Below, in pieces: positions 25,650 to 34,141 of a DNA stretch of 64,000 nucleotides (positions are counted from its first letter, which is position 1; every line of letters begins with the position of its first letter). The stretch lies in assembly GCA_005881575.1 (NCBI GenBank), contig VBCA01000010.1, forward strand, positions 1 to 64,000. The letters run 5' to 3'. The position numbers were made by a program, and so were the translations under genes. The notes beneath the pieces are model-generated. The model saw only the letters and a program-made list of their open reading frames with translations. It was not told the DNA's origin and did no database searches. Source of the DNA: Betaproteobacteria bacterium (lineage in GTDB: Bacteria; Pseudomonadota; Gammaproteobacteria; Burkholderiales; SG8-39).

Positions 25650-27410
25650 ATGGGAACAGTCGAGCCGCAAGTCGCGACCGGTCAGGTCGTCGCCAATGCG
25701 CAATCGCAAGAGATGACCGATGGTTTCCAGCTGGTCATCGATGCCCTCAAGCTCAATGGCCTCGACACGATCTACGGCCTGCCCGGCATCCCGATCACCG
25801 ACCTGACGCGCCGCGCGCAGGCCGCGGGCATGCGCGTGCTTTCGTTCCGCCACGAGCAGAACGCGGGCTATGCGGCGTCGATCGCCGGCTTCCTGACGCG
25901 GAAGCCGGGCATCTGCCTCACGGTATCCGCGCCGGGGTTCCTCAACGGGCTGAACGCGCTCGCTCACGCCACGGTCAACTGTTTTCCGATGATCCTCATC
26001 TCGGGCTCCTCCGAGCGCGAGATCGTGGATCTCCAACAGGGCGACTACGAGGAGATGGACCAGCTCGCCGTCGCAAAGCCGGTCGCGAAGGCCGCCTTCC
26101 GCGTGCTGCACGCCGAGGACATCGGCGTGGGCATCGCGCGCGCCATCCGTGCCGCCGTGTCGGGCCGCCCGGGTGGCGTCTATCTCGACCTGCCCGCCAA
26201 GCTCTTCGCGCAGAGCATCGACGCCGCGGCCGGCAAGAGCTCGTTGATCAAGGTGGTGGACTCCGCGCCGCGGCAGATCCCGGCGCCTGAGGCGGTGAAG
26301 CGCGCGCTGGACCTGCTCAGGAGCGCGAAGAAGCCGCTGATAATCCTCGGCAAGGGCGCGGCCTATTCGCAGGCCGATGCCGACATCCGTGCGCTCGTCG
26401 AGAAGACCGGCGTTCCCTATCTGCCTATGTCGATGGCGAAGGGCCTGCTGCCCGATACGCACGAGCAGTGCGCCTCCGCCGCCCGTTCCTTCGTGCTTCC
26501 CGAGGCGGACGTGGTGATGCTGATTGGCGCGCGCCTGAACTGGCTGCTCGCGCACGGCAAGGGCAAGACCTGGGGCGGCAAGGGCCACAAGGACTGGGGC
26601 GGCCAGAAGTTCATCCAGGTCGACATCTCGCCGCAGGAGATGGACAGCAACGTCCGCATCGACGCGCCGGTGGTGGGCGATATCGGCTCCTGTGTCTCGG
26701 CTTTCCTGTCCGAAATCGAATCCGGTTGGGCGAAGCCGCCGGCGGAGTGGCTGAACGCGATCAACGAGAAGAAGAGGACTAACGTCGCGAAGATGTCCGA
26801 GACGCTGGCGAAGAACCCCTCGCCGATGAACTTTCACAGCGCGCTCGCCGTGGTGCGCGACATCGTCAAGGCGAACCCGGATGCAATGTTCGTCAACGAG
26901 GGCGCCAACGCGCTCGACTTCACGCGCAGCATCGTCGACATGTACAAGCCTCGGAAGCGCATCGACGTCGGCACCTGGGGCATCATGGGGGTCGGCATGG
27001 GTTACTGCGTCGCCGCCGCCGTGGTCACGAAGCAGCAGGTGATCGCGATCGAGGGCGACAGCGCCTTCGGCTTCTCCGGCATGGAGCTCGAGACGATCTG
27101 CCGCTACAACCTGCCGGTGTGCGCGGTGATCTTCAACAACAACGGCGTCTACCGCGGTACCGACGTCAATCCGACCGGCGGCCCCGACGTGGCACCCACC
27201 GTGTTCGTCAAGGGCGCGCGCTACGACAAGCTGATCGAGGCCTTCGGCGGCGTGGGCGTGCACGCCACGACCCCGGCCGAATTGCGCCGCGCGATGGAGG
27301 AAGCCATCCGCTCGCGCAGGCCCACGCTCATCAATGCGGTCATCGATGAGAGCGCCGGCACCGAAAGCGGTCGTATCACCAGCCTGAACCCGAGCGCAAA
27401 AAAGAAATAG
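25650..27410 (+). CDS. oxc: Oxalyl-CoA decarboxylase
   Basis: 586 residues from ATG 25650 with AAGGAGAC upstream. It is a thiamine-diphosphate enzyme: Glu69 in [10 protein letters not shown] activates TPP, and [11 protein letters not shown] ... NN near the C-terminus binds the diphosphate and Mg. Tyr133-Glu134 in GDYEEMDQL match the active-site Tyr120-Glu121 of the Oxalobacter enzyme, with the same +13 offset as Glu69/Glu56. It converts oxalyl-CoA to formyl-CoA and CO2 in the cytoplasm. It is first gene of an operon with frc (22-base gap) and the formyltransferase-like gene. The regulator diverges from it. Confidence 0.95.
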   Translation: MGTVEPQVATGQVVANAQSQEMTDGFQLVIDALKLNGLDTIYGLPGIPITDLTRRAQAAGMRVLSFRHEQNAGYAASIAGFLTRKPGICLTVSAPGFLNGLNALAHATVNCFPMILISGSSEREIVDLQQGDYEEMDQLAVAKPVAKAAFRVLHAEDIGVGIARAIRAAVSGRPGGVYLDLPAKLFAQSIDAAAGKSSLIKVVDSAPRQIPAPEAVKRALDLLRSAKKPLIILGKGAAYSQADADIRALVEKTGVPYLPMSMAKGLLPDTHEQCASAARSFVLPEADVVMLIGARLNWLLAHGKGKTWGGKGHKDWGGQKFIQVDISPQEMDSNVRIDAPVVGDIGSCVSAFLSEIESGWAKPPAEWLNAINEKKRTNVAKMSETLAKNPSPMNFHSALAVVRDIVKANPDAMFVNEGANALDFTRSIVDMYKPRKRIDVGTWGIMGVGMGYCVAAAVVTKQQVIAIEGDSAFGFSGMELETICRYNLPVCAVIFNNNGVYRGTDVNPTGGPDVAPTVFVKGARYDKLIEAFGGVGVHATTPAELRRAMEEAIRSRRPTLINAVIDESAGTESGRITSLNPSAKKK

Positions 27411-27432
27411 GCGCAGAGGTATAGGAGACCCA

Positions 27433-28704
27433 ATGGAAGCTCTGAAAGGCGTGCGCATCCTCGACATGACCCATGTGCAGGCGGGGCCGACGTGCTCGCA
27501 GCTGCTCGCCTGGATGGGTGCGGACGTGATCAAGTTCGAGAATCCGCAGGGCGACGCGACGCGCGGCCAGCTGCGCGACGTGCCCAACGCCGACTCGCTC
27601 TACTTCACGATGCTCAACTGCAACAAGCGCTCGATCACCGTGAACATGAAGAGCGAGCAGGGCAAGCAGGTGTTCGTCGATCTCCTGAAGAAGTGCGACA
27701 TCATCATGGAGAATTTCGGCCCGGGTGTACTCGACCGCTTCGGCTTCACCTGGGAGAAGATCCACGAGCTCAATCCCAAGATCGTGATGGGCTCGATCAA
27801 GGGCTTCGGCTCGAGCGGCCCCTACGCCGACTTCAAGGCCTACGAAAACGTGGCGCAGGCGATGGGCGGCGCGATGAGCACGACCGGAGTGCCCGACGGC
27901 CCGCCCTTCGTCACCGGCGCGCAGATCGGCGATTCGGGCACGGGCCTGCACCTCGCCATCGGCCTGCTGGCCGCGCTCAGGCAGGCCGACCGCACGGGCA
28001 AAGGCCAGTACGTCGAGGTGGCGATGATGGACGGCGTCATGAACCTGTGCCGCGTGAAATTCCGCGACCACCAGCGCCTCTTGCGCGGCGACATGCCCGA
28101 ATACTCGGTCCCGACCTACAAGGGCATGGGCGAGGTGCCGCGCGCCGGCAACGACTCGGGCGGCGGGCAGCTCGGCAACGCCATCCACTGCAGGCCGCAC
28201 GGGGCGAACGACTGGCTCTACATCGTCGTGCAGGAAGCGGTCTGGGAGCCGCTCGCGAAGCGCATCGGGCCTGACCTCGGCATCCCGGACCTCGCCACCG
28301 ACGCGCGTTTCGCCGCCATCGGCGAGCGGCGCAAGAACCAGCAGCTGATGTGGACGCTGATCAACAAGTTCGCCGAGAAGCACACCAAGCGCGAGCTCAT
28401 GGCGATCCTGAATCCGCTCGACGTGCCCTGCGGCCCGATCATGAGCACGCAGGACCTCGCGAACGACGAGCACGTCCATGGCCGCGACATGTGGGTCGAG
28501 CTCGACCATCCACAGCGCGGCAAGTGGTGGAACGTCGGCATGCCGATCAAGCTCTCGGCGTCGCCCGCGGTGATCAGGCGCAGCCCGACGCTGGGCGAGC
28601 ACACCGACGAGGTCCTTAAGGAAGTCCTCGGCTACGATCAGGCGCGGATCAATTCCCTGAGGAGCGCTGGCGCGTTCTCGGTGCCGCCGAAGAAGGCTGC
28701 TTGA
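27433..28704 (+). CDS. frc: Formyl-CoA:oxalate CoA-transferase
   Basis: 423 residues, class III CoA-transferase (CaiB/BaiF) fold. Asp167 in QIGDSGTGLHL corresponds to the catalytic Asp169 of Oxalobacter Frc, which forms the aspartyl-CoA intermediate. The glycine loop appears as SGGGQLG. The enzyme moves CoA from formyl-CoA to oxalate, giving formate and oxalyl-CoA for the decarboxylase, so oxc and frc form a cycle. ATG 27433 follows a TAGGAGA ribosome site. The stop overlaps the ATG of the next gene by one base (TGATG). Confidence 0.94.
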   Translation: MEALKGVRILDMTHVQAGPTCSQLLAWMGADVIKFENPQGDATRGQLRDVPNADSLYFTMLNCNKRSITVNMKSEQGKQVFVDLLKKCDIIMENFGPGVLDRFGFTWEKIHELNPKIVMGSIKGFGSSGPYADFKAYENVAQAMGGAMSTTGVPDGPPFVTGAQIGDSGTGLHLAIGLLAALRQADRTGKGQYVEVAMMDGVMNLCRVKFRDHQRLLRGDMPEYSVPTYKGMGEVPRAGNDSGGGQLGNAIHCRPHGANDWLYIVVQEAVWEPLAKRIGPDLGIPDLATDARFAAIGERRKNQQLMWTLINKFAEKHTKRELMAILNPLDVPCGPIMSTQDLANDEHVHGRDMWVELDHPQRGKWWNVGMPIKLSASPAVIRRSPTLGEHTDEVLKEVLGYDQARINSLRSAGAFSVPPKKAA

Positions 28705-29636
28705 TGAGAATCGCGATCGTCGGACAGCAGGACTTCGGCAAAGCCGTTCTTGAGGCGTTTCTCGCACGCGGCGACGAGGTCGCCGGCGTCTTCTGCGCGC
28801 CGGAGAAGGAGGGCGCGAAGGCCGATCCGCTCAAGGCCGCGGCGCTGGAAAAGGGCCTCAAGATCCTCCAGTTCCAGTCGCTGCGCAACAAGGAAGCGCT
28901 CGACGCGATGCGCGCGCTCAACGCCGACATCGGCATCATGGCCTTCGTGCTGCAGTTCGCGCCGCAGGAGTTCGTGAAGATCCCGAAGAGGGGCACGATC
29001 CAGTACCACCCATCGCTCCTGCCGAAATACCGCGGGCCAAGTTCGATCAACTGGCCGATTATCCGCGGCGACTCCAAGACCGGATTGTCCATCTTCCGCC
29101 CGACCGATGGTCTGGACGAGGGCCCCGTGATCCTGCAGAAGGAAACGCCGCTCGGCCCGGATGACACGCTCGGCAGCGTCTATTTCGATCGCCTGTTCCC
29201 GATGGGGGTCGCCGCCATGATCGAGGCTGCGGATTTGGTCATGGCCGGTAAGCATCGCGAGACGGTGCAAGACGAGACCCGCGCGAGCTACGAAGGCTGG
29301 TGCCGCGCCGCCGAGGCAAAAATCAACTGGGCGAGCCACGTCGAGTTCACCTACAACCTGATACGCGGGTGCAATCCGGCGCCGGGCGCCTGGACCACGC
29401 TGAGCGGGAAGAAACTGCAGATCTTCGACAGCCGCAAGCATCTGTTCCGCACTTTCGGCGCGGTCAAGGGCAAGATCGGCGAGATCTCCGAGATCGGCGC
29501 GGCGAGTTTCTTCGTGACCGCTCAGGGAGGACGAATCGAAGTCCTCAAGGCAAAGCACGAAGACGGCAAGAAAGTATCCGCGGCCGAGCTCGTAGCCCAG
29601 AACGGCCTCACTCCGGGCACCGTGCTCGGGAGCTGA
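28704..29636 (+). CDS. 10-formyltetrahydrofolate hydrolase/formyltransferase-like protein in the oxalate operon
   Basis: 310 residues, translationally coupled to frc. The N-terminal formyltransferase domain carries His102 (YHPSLLPKYRG) and Asp138 (DGLDEGP), matching His106 and Asp142 of the hydrolase domain of 10-formyl-THF dehydrogenase (ALDH1L1). INWPIIRGD and the C-terminal oligonucleotide-binding-like segment also align with that domain better than with methionyl-tRNA formyltransferase, because the usual Asn of N-x-H is Gln100 here. Known relatives release formate from 10-formyl-THF or move the formyl group. In this operon it could exchange formyl groups between formate, THF and perhaps CoA. 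The exact reaction is not readable from sequence. Confidence 0.75.
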   Translation: MRIAIVGQQDFGKAVLEAFLARGDEVAGVFCAPEKEGAKADPLKAAALEKGLKILQFQSLRNKEALDAMRALNADIGIMAFVLQFAPQEFVKIPKRGTIQYHPSLLPKYRGPSSINWPIIRGDSKTGLSIFRPTDGLDEGPVILQKETPLGPDDTLGSVYFDRLFPMGVAAMIEAADLVMAGKHRETVQDETRASYEGWCRAAEAKINWASHVEFTYNLIRGCNPAPGAWTTLSGKKLQIFDSRKHLFRTFGAVKGKIGEISEIGAASFFVTAQGGRIEVLKAKHEDGKKVSAAELVAQNGLTPGTVLGS

Positions 29637-29873
29637 TTCGCACCGGCGCGACGGCCGGCTCGGCCGGCACGACGGTTCGTCGCGTTCTCCTTCGCGGCTG
29701 TCGCTGCCGAAGGGAAATTTGACTGCCTCCACTTTTCACTGTAAAAATGCCCCCTAGGGCATTGTTTATTCAGTAACTTGCTGCTCTTCATGGGTGAGAG
29801 GTGGTTGGCGTAAAATGCGAGCACTCGGAGCGCCTCCCTCGTTGAACAACAATAAAAACAAACGGGAGAGGCC
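29637..29873. other. Spacer between the oxalate operon and the signalling cluster
   Basis: 237 bases without a gene. Two small GC-rich hairpins follow the formyltransferase-like gene: GCCGGC/GCCGGC at 29654-29668 and CGACG/CGTCG at 29670-29682. Neither has a T-run. The promoter and inverted repeat of the kinase gene lie at 29719-29763. Confidence 0.6.
29719..29763 (+). promoter_or_regulatory. Promoter and overlapping inverted repeat before the CHASE2 kinase gene
   Basis: TTGACT (29719-29724), a 17-base spacer and TAAAAA (29742-29747). Overlapping the expected start point is a perfect inverted repeat, AATGCCC and GGGCATT around CCTA (29746-29763). It could be an operator or an early RNA hairpin. 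It is the only good promoter I see before the signalling cluster. Confidence 0.5.
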
Positions 29874-32447
29874 ATGACCAAAGCGGGCTTCTGGAAAGAA
29901 GACTGGTTTCTGTGTCTGGGGGTATCGCTCGTGATGCTCGCGACCGGCGGGACCCAGTTGATCGAGGCCCTTGAGCGCTTCGCTTACGATTGGGGCGTCC
30001 GAGCTTCGGCGCGAACCCCGTCCGACAAGATTTCCGTGATCGCGATCGACAAGCGCAGCATCGACAATATCGGTCGCTGGCCGTGGTCGCGCGAGATCCA
30101 TGCAAAGATGATCGAACGCCTCGCGGACGCGAAGGCCAAAGTCATCGGCTACACGGTTTTTTTCTCCGAGCCGCAGCTCGATCCGGGCCTGGCCTACGTC
30201 AACAGGCTTCTCGAGGCCTACCAGCGGCTGGTGCCGGTGAGCGCAGATCCGAGCGAGCCGCCCCGCGGCGTATCGCCTGAGCTGCTTCAAATCGGCGCGA
30301 CGCTGCGGGAGGCCGAGAGCGCACTCAACACCGACAGGAAGCTCGCCGAGAGTTTCGCCAAGGCGGGCAACGTGGTGCTGCCGCTGCTGTTCACGTTCGG
30401 CGAGCCGCGTGGCAAGCCCGACAAGCCCCTTCCCGAATTCGTGCGCAAGAACGCGCTCTCGATCCAGGGCGGCAGCGGCGATCTTCCGCTCTTCACCAGC
30501 GCCGTCGAAGTCCCGATCGTAGACAGTCTGGGCGCCGCCGCGGCCGCAGTGGGGCATTTGAACTCGGTCCCCGACGTGGACGGAGCGATCCGCACCGAAG
30601 CGCTCGCCGTCACCTATTACGATGAATACTACCCGTCGCTCGCGGTCATGATCGTCGCAAGAAGCCTCAATCTGACTGCCAAGGACATCAAGATCCGTCC
30701 TGGTGAAGCGCTGCAGATCGGCAATTTCCGGGTGAGCGCGGATCCGACGATGCAGATGTTCACGTATTTCTACAAGGACCGGGACGGCAGGTCGGCCATT
30801 CAGGAGGACTCGTTCTACGACGTGGCGAGCGGCAAGATCCCGCTGGAAAAGTACCGCGACAAGATCGTGCTGATCGGACCGACCGCTGCCGGGGTCGGCA
30901 GCATATTCGTGACGCCGGTGAGTCCGGCTATGCCGGCCGTCGAGCTTCAGGCGCATACGGTCTCGTCCCTCCTGCAGGGGCATTTTTTCGTCGCGCCTAC
31001 CTGGGGCTGGGTCGTCGAGAGGGCGGTTTATCTCCTGGTGGCGGTCTATCTGATCGCGTTGCTGCCGCGACTTTCCGCCGGCCTCGGTGCCGTGTTCAGC
31101 GCCGGCATCGTTGCGGTTCTGGTCGCCACGCATTTCGTACTCATGACCGGCCAAGGCATGTGGCTGCAATTCATGCTGCCGCTCGCCCTGCTGGTCATCG
31201 GTCACGTGTTGCTCGTGACCAAGCGCTTCGTCGTCACCGAGCGCGGGAAGGAGGCATCCGACGCTCAGTCGGCGGCTAACGCACGCATGCTCGGCCTCGC
31301 CTTCCAGGGGCAGGGCCAGCTCGACATGGCTTTCGATTACTTCCGCAAGGTGCCGTTGGACGACACCCTCATGGATAACCTCTACAACCTCGCGCTCGAC
31401 TTCGAGCGCAAGCGCCAGTTCAACAAGGCCGAAGCCGCATTCAGCTACATGGCCGACTACAACCCGAAGTTCCGCGATCTCCAAGCGAGGTTGTCGCGCG
31501 CCAGGCAGATGTCGGAAACCCTCATTCTGGGTGGCGCGCAGACTCACCCCGGCGGGACCCTCGCGCTCGGGGGAGGCGCCGAGAAGCCGATGCTCGGCCG
31601 CTATCGAGTGGAGAAGGAGCTCGGCAAGGGCGCCATGGGTGTCGTGTATCTCGGCAAAGATCCGAAAATCGGACGCGTCGTGGCGATCAAGACCTTGGCG
31701 CTCTCCCAGCAATTCGAGGCGGACGAGCTCGCCGAGGTGAAGGAGCGGTTCTTCCGCGAAGCCGAGACCGCAGGGCGTTTGAGCCACCCGAACATCGTGA
31801 CCATCTTCGACGCGGGCGAAGAGCACGATCTGTGCTACATCGCGATGGAACTCCTGAAGGGCCAAGATCTGGTGCCGTTCACCAAAGTTGGCAGCACCCT
31901 CTCGACCGACAAGGTCGTCTCGATCGTGGCGAGGGTGGCCGACGCGCTCGGCTACGCGCACAGGCAGAACGTGGTGCACAGGGATGTGAAGCCCGCGAAC
32001 GTCATGTACGAGCCTGATAGCGACACCGTCAAGGTGACCGATTTCGGAATTGCCCGCATCACGGATTCGTCCAAGACCAAAACCGGAATGGTGTTCGGTA
32101 CGCCGTCCTATATGTCGCCGGAACAGCTCCAGGGGCAGAAGATCGACGGGCGCAGCGATCTGTTCTCGCTGGCGGTAAGCCTGTATCAGCTTATTTGCGG
32201 CAAACTACCGTTCGAGGGAGATTCGATGGCGCAACTCATGTACCGGATCGCGAATGAACATGCGCCGGATATCCTGCAATTGCACCCGTCCCTGCCGCCG
32301 GCCCTGGTCGCCTTCCTCGACAGGGCGATGGCCAAGGACGCAGGCGAACGTTACCAGACGGGCGAAGAATTCGCGGGCGCGTTGCGAAGGACTGTGGGTG
32401 GTCCTTCCGCTGCGGTGATCGGCACCGGGGTCGACATCAGCCTGTGA
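29874..32447 (+). CDS. CHASE2-domain serine/threonine protein kinase
   Basis: 857 residues, ATG 29874 after GGGAGAGG. A membrane segment at the start leads into an extracytoplasmic CHASE2 sensor (VIAIDKRSIDNIGRWPWSR), then two or three membrane helices around residues 380-450. A TPR-like helical linker (~460-545) follows, then a full Hanks-type kinase from ~575: GKGAMGVVYLGK glycine loop, VAIKT lysine, HRDVKPANV with catalytic Asp704, DFG Asp723 and a normal APE-like region (SYMSPEQ). The kinase sits on the cytoplasmic side. It is followed by its likely phosphatase (16 bases) and an FHA protein, the usual writer-eraser-reader trio. Confidence 0.92.
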   Translation: MTKAGFWKEDWFLCLGVSLVMLATGGTQLIEALERFAYDWGVRASARTPSDKISVIAIDKRSIDNIGRWPWSREIHAKMIERLADAKAKVIGYTVFFSEPQLDPGLAYVNRLLEAYQRLVPVSADPSEPPRGVSPELLQIGATLREAESALNTDRKLAESFAKAGNVVLPLLFTFGEPRGKPDKPLPEFVRKNALSIQGGSGDLPLFTSAVEVPIVDSLGAAAAAVGHLNSVPDVDGAIRTEALAVTYYDEYYPSLAVMIVARSLNLTAKDIKIRPGEALQIGNFRVSADPTMQMFTYFYKDRDGRSAIQEDSFYDVASGKIPLEKYRDKIVLIGPTAAGVGSIFVTPVSPAMPAVELQAHTVSSLLQGHFFVAPTWGWVVERAVYLLVAVYLIALLPRLSAGLGAVFSAGIVAVLVATHFVLMTGQGMWLQFMLPLALLVIGHVLLVTKRFVVTERGKEASDAQSAANARMLGLAFQGQGQLDMAFDYFRKVPLDDTLMDNLYNLALDFERKRQFNKAEAAFSYMADYNPKFRDLQARLSRARQMSETLILGGAQTHPGGTLALGGGAEKPMLGRYRVEKELGKGAMGVVYLGKDPKIGRVVAIKTLALSQQFEADELAEVKERFFREAETAGRLSHPNIVTIFDAGEEHDLCYIAMELLKGQDLVPFTKVGSTLSTDKVVSIVARVADALGYAHRQNVVHRDVKPANVMYEPDSDTVKVTDFGIARITDSSKTKTGMVFGTPSYMSPEQLQGQKIDGRSDLFSLAVSLYQLICGKLPFEGDSMAQLMYRIANEHAPDILQLHPSLPPALVAFLDRAMAKDAGERYQTGEEFAGALRRTVGGPSAAVIGTGVDISL

Positions 32448-32463
32448 GCTTCCTTGGAGCATC

Positions 32464-33288
32464 ATGACTTTGTCGGGAGCGCTTGAAGTCGCGAGTTGTA
32501 CCGATCCCGGAATGGTCAGGTCCCATAATGAGGACTCGATCGCTTCGGATGGGGACCAAGGCCTCGTCGTGCTGGCCGACGGCATGGGCGGATACAACGC
32601 GGGCGAGGTGGCAAGCGGCATGGCCACGACGGTGATCATTACGGAGCTGCAGCAGCTGCTGGAGAGGAGAGTTCCATACGAGATCGACGCACAGAGCGGC
32701 CAGCTCGTCGCGCATCGGCTGTTGCACGAACAGATCGCCAAGGCAAACACGTCGATCTACCAGGCCGCACAGAGCCAGCCTCAATATGCCGGCATGGGGA
32801 CGACCTTGGTCGTCGCCCTGTTCTACGACAACAAGATGACCGTCGCGCACATCGGGGATTCGCGACTGTACCGGCTGCGCGGCGGCGAGCTCCGGCAGGT
32901 GACCAAAGATCATTCGCTTCTTCAGGAGCAGATCGACAGCGGCGTGATCACACCGCAACAAGCCCGGCAGTCCCAGAACAAGAATTTGGTTACGCGTGCG
33001 CTCGGTATCGATCCGATCGTCGAAGCCGAGATCCACGACTACGAGACGCAACCGGAAGACATTTATCTGCTCTGTTCCGACGGCCTTTGTGATATGGTGA
33101 GCGACGACGACATCGGCCTCGCGCTGCAGACGCTCAGCTCCAACTTGAAACTGTGTGCGCAGCACTTGGTGCAAACGGCCAATGACAACGGGGGCCGAGA
33201 CAACATTTCGGTAATTCTGGTCCGGGTGCTGCGGGACTACCCCGCATCGCGCAGCATCGTGGGCAAGATGATGAGCTGGTTCAAATAG
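32464..33288 (+). CDS. PP2C-family serine/threonine phosphatase
   Basis: 274 residues, close to the usual stand-alone bacterial PP2C length. The metal-binding and catalytic motifs are present in order: SHNEDS, LADGMGGYNAGE, GMGTTLVV, HIGDSRLYR, LLCSDGLCDMV and GGRDNISVI. It is soluble with no membrane segment. It starts 16 bases after the kinase gene and should reverse the kinase's phosphorylation, including of the kinase itself. Confidence 0.93.
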   Translation: MTLSGALEVASCTDPGMVRSHNEDSIASDGDQGLVVLADGMGGYNAGEVASGMATTVIITELQQLLERRVPYEIDAQSGQLVAHRLLHEQIAKANTSIYQAAQSQPQYAGMGTTLVVALFYDNKMTVAHIGDSRLYRLRGGELRQVTKDHSLLQEQIDSGVITPQQARQSQNKNLVTRALGIDPIVEAEIHDYETQPEDIYLLCSDGLCDMVSDDDIGLALQTLSSNLKLCAQHLVQTANDNGGRDNISVILVRVLRDYPASRSIVGKMMSWFK

Positions 33289-33317
33289 CTTGAAATAGTC
33301 GAGCAGAGGGAACTGCT

Positions 33318-34103
33318 ATGGCGAAGCTGATACTCAGTATGGACGGCCTGGTCCTCAAGGAGATTGCTCTGACCAAGGAACGTACCACGATCGGCCGCAA
33401 GCCGCACAACGACATCCAGATCGACAACCTGGCAGTGAGCGGGGAACATGCCGTCATCGTCACCATCCTGCAGGACTCGTTTCTCGAGGATCTCGGTAGC
33501 ACCAACGGCACCGTGGTCAACGGACAGCCGATCAAGAAGCACTTCCTGCAGAACAACGACATCATCGAGCTTGGAAAGTACAAGCTGAGGTATGTGAACG
33601 AAGCCGTGGCGGGGCAAGCCAAGGCGGCGGATTTCGAAAAGACGATGGTGCTCCGCCCCGGGTCGGTGAAGCCGGCTACCGCGGCGCCTGCCGCCTCCGC
33701 GCCTGCCGGCCCTGCAGCTGCGGCCCCTGTGGCGGTAGCGGCTGCCGTAGGCGCAAAAAATTTCAGCGACACCGTCGCAGGCCAAAGTGCGACTGCCGCA
33801 CCGGTCGCGCCGCCCCCCAAACCGGCAGCCGCGCCTCAAAAGAATGCGGCGTTGCAGCTTCTCTCCGGGGCCAACGCCGGCAAGGAGCTCGATCTCACCA
33901 AGCCGCTCACGACACTCGGCAAACCCGGCGTCCAAGTGGCCGTCATCACGCGCCGGCCCCAGGGCTTTTTCATCACCCATGTAGAGGGGGCTAGCTTTCC
34001 GGTCGTGAACGGCAAGACGCTCGACGCCCAGGCGCACTCTTTGAACGACCATGACGTGATCGAACTTGCCGGGGTGAAGATGGAATTCTTCCTCAAGACC
34101 TGA
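33318..34103 (+). CDS. Double FHA-domain protein
   Basis: 261 residues. Residues ~5-95 form a canonical FHA domain (TIGRKPHNDIQI, VSGEHAVI, DLGSTNGTVVNG), with the Arg, Ser, His and Asn residues that bind phosphothreonine. A low-complexity Ala/Pro linker (~115-175) follows. The C-terminal ~85 residues look like a second, degenerate FHA fold (PVVNGKTLDAQAHSLNDHDVIEL) lacking the full phosphopeptide-binding set. It is probably the reader of the upstream kinase, linking phosphorylated proteins to the cyclase or pilus genes that follow. Confidence 0.88.
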   Translation: MAKLILSMDGLVLKEIALTKERTTIGRKPHNDIQIDNLAVSGEHAVIVTILQDSFLEDLGSTNGTVVNGQPIKKHFLQNNDIIELGKYKLRYVNEAVAGQAKAADFEKTMVLRPGSVKPATAAPAASAPAGPAAAAPVAVAAAVGAKNFSDTVAGQSATAAPVAPPPKPAAAPQKNAALQLLSGANAGKELDLTKPLTTLGKPGVQVAVITRRPQGFFITHVEGASFPVVNGKTLDAQAHSLNDHDVIELAGVKMEFFLKT

Positions 34104-34141
34104 CCCTCCGGTCTTCAGAAGAGACGATCCCGGGAGGAATA

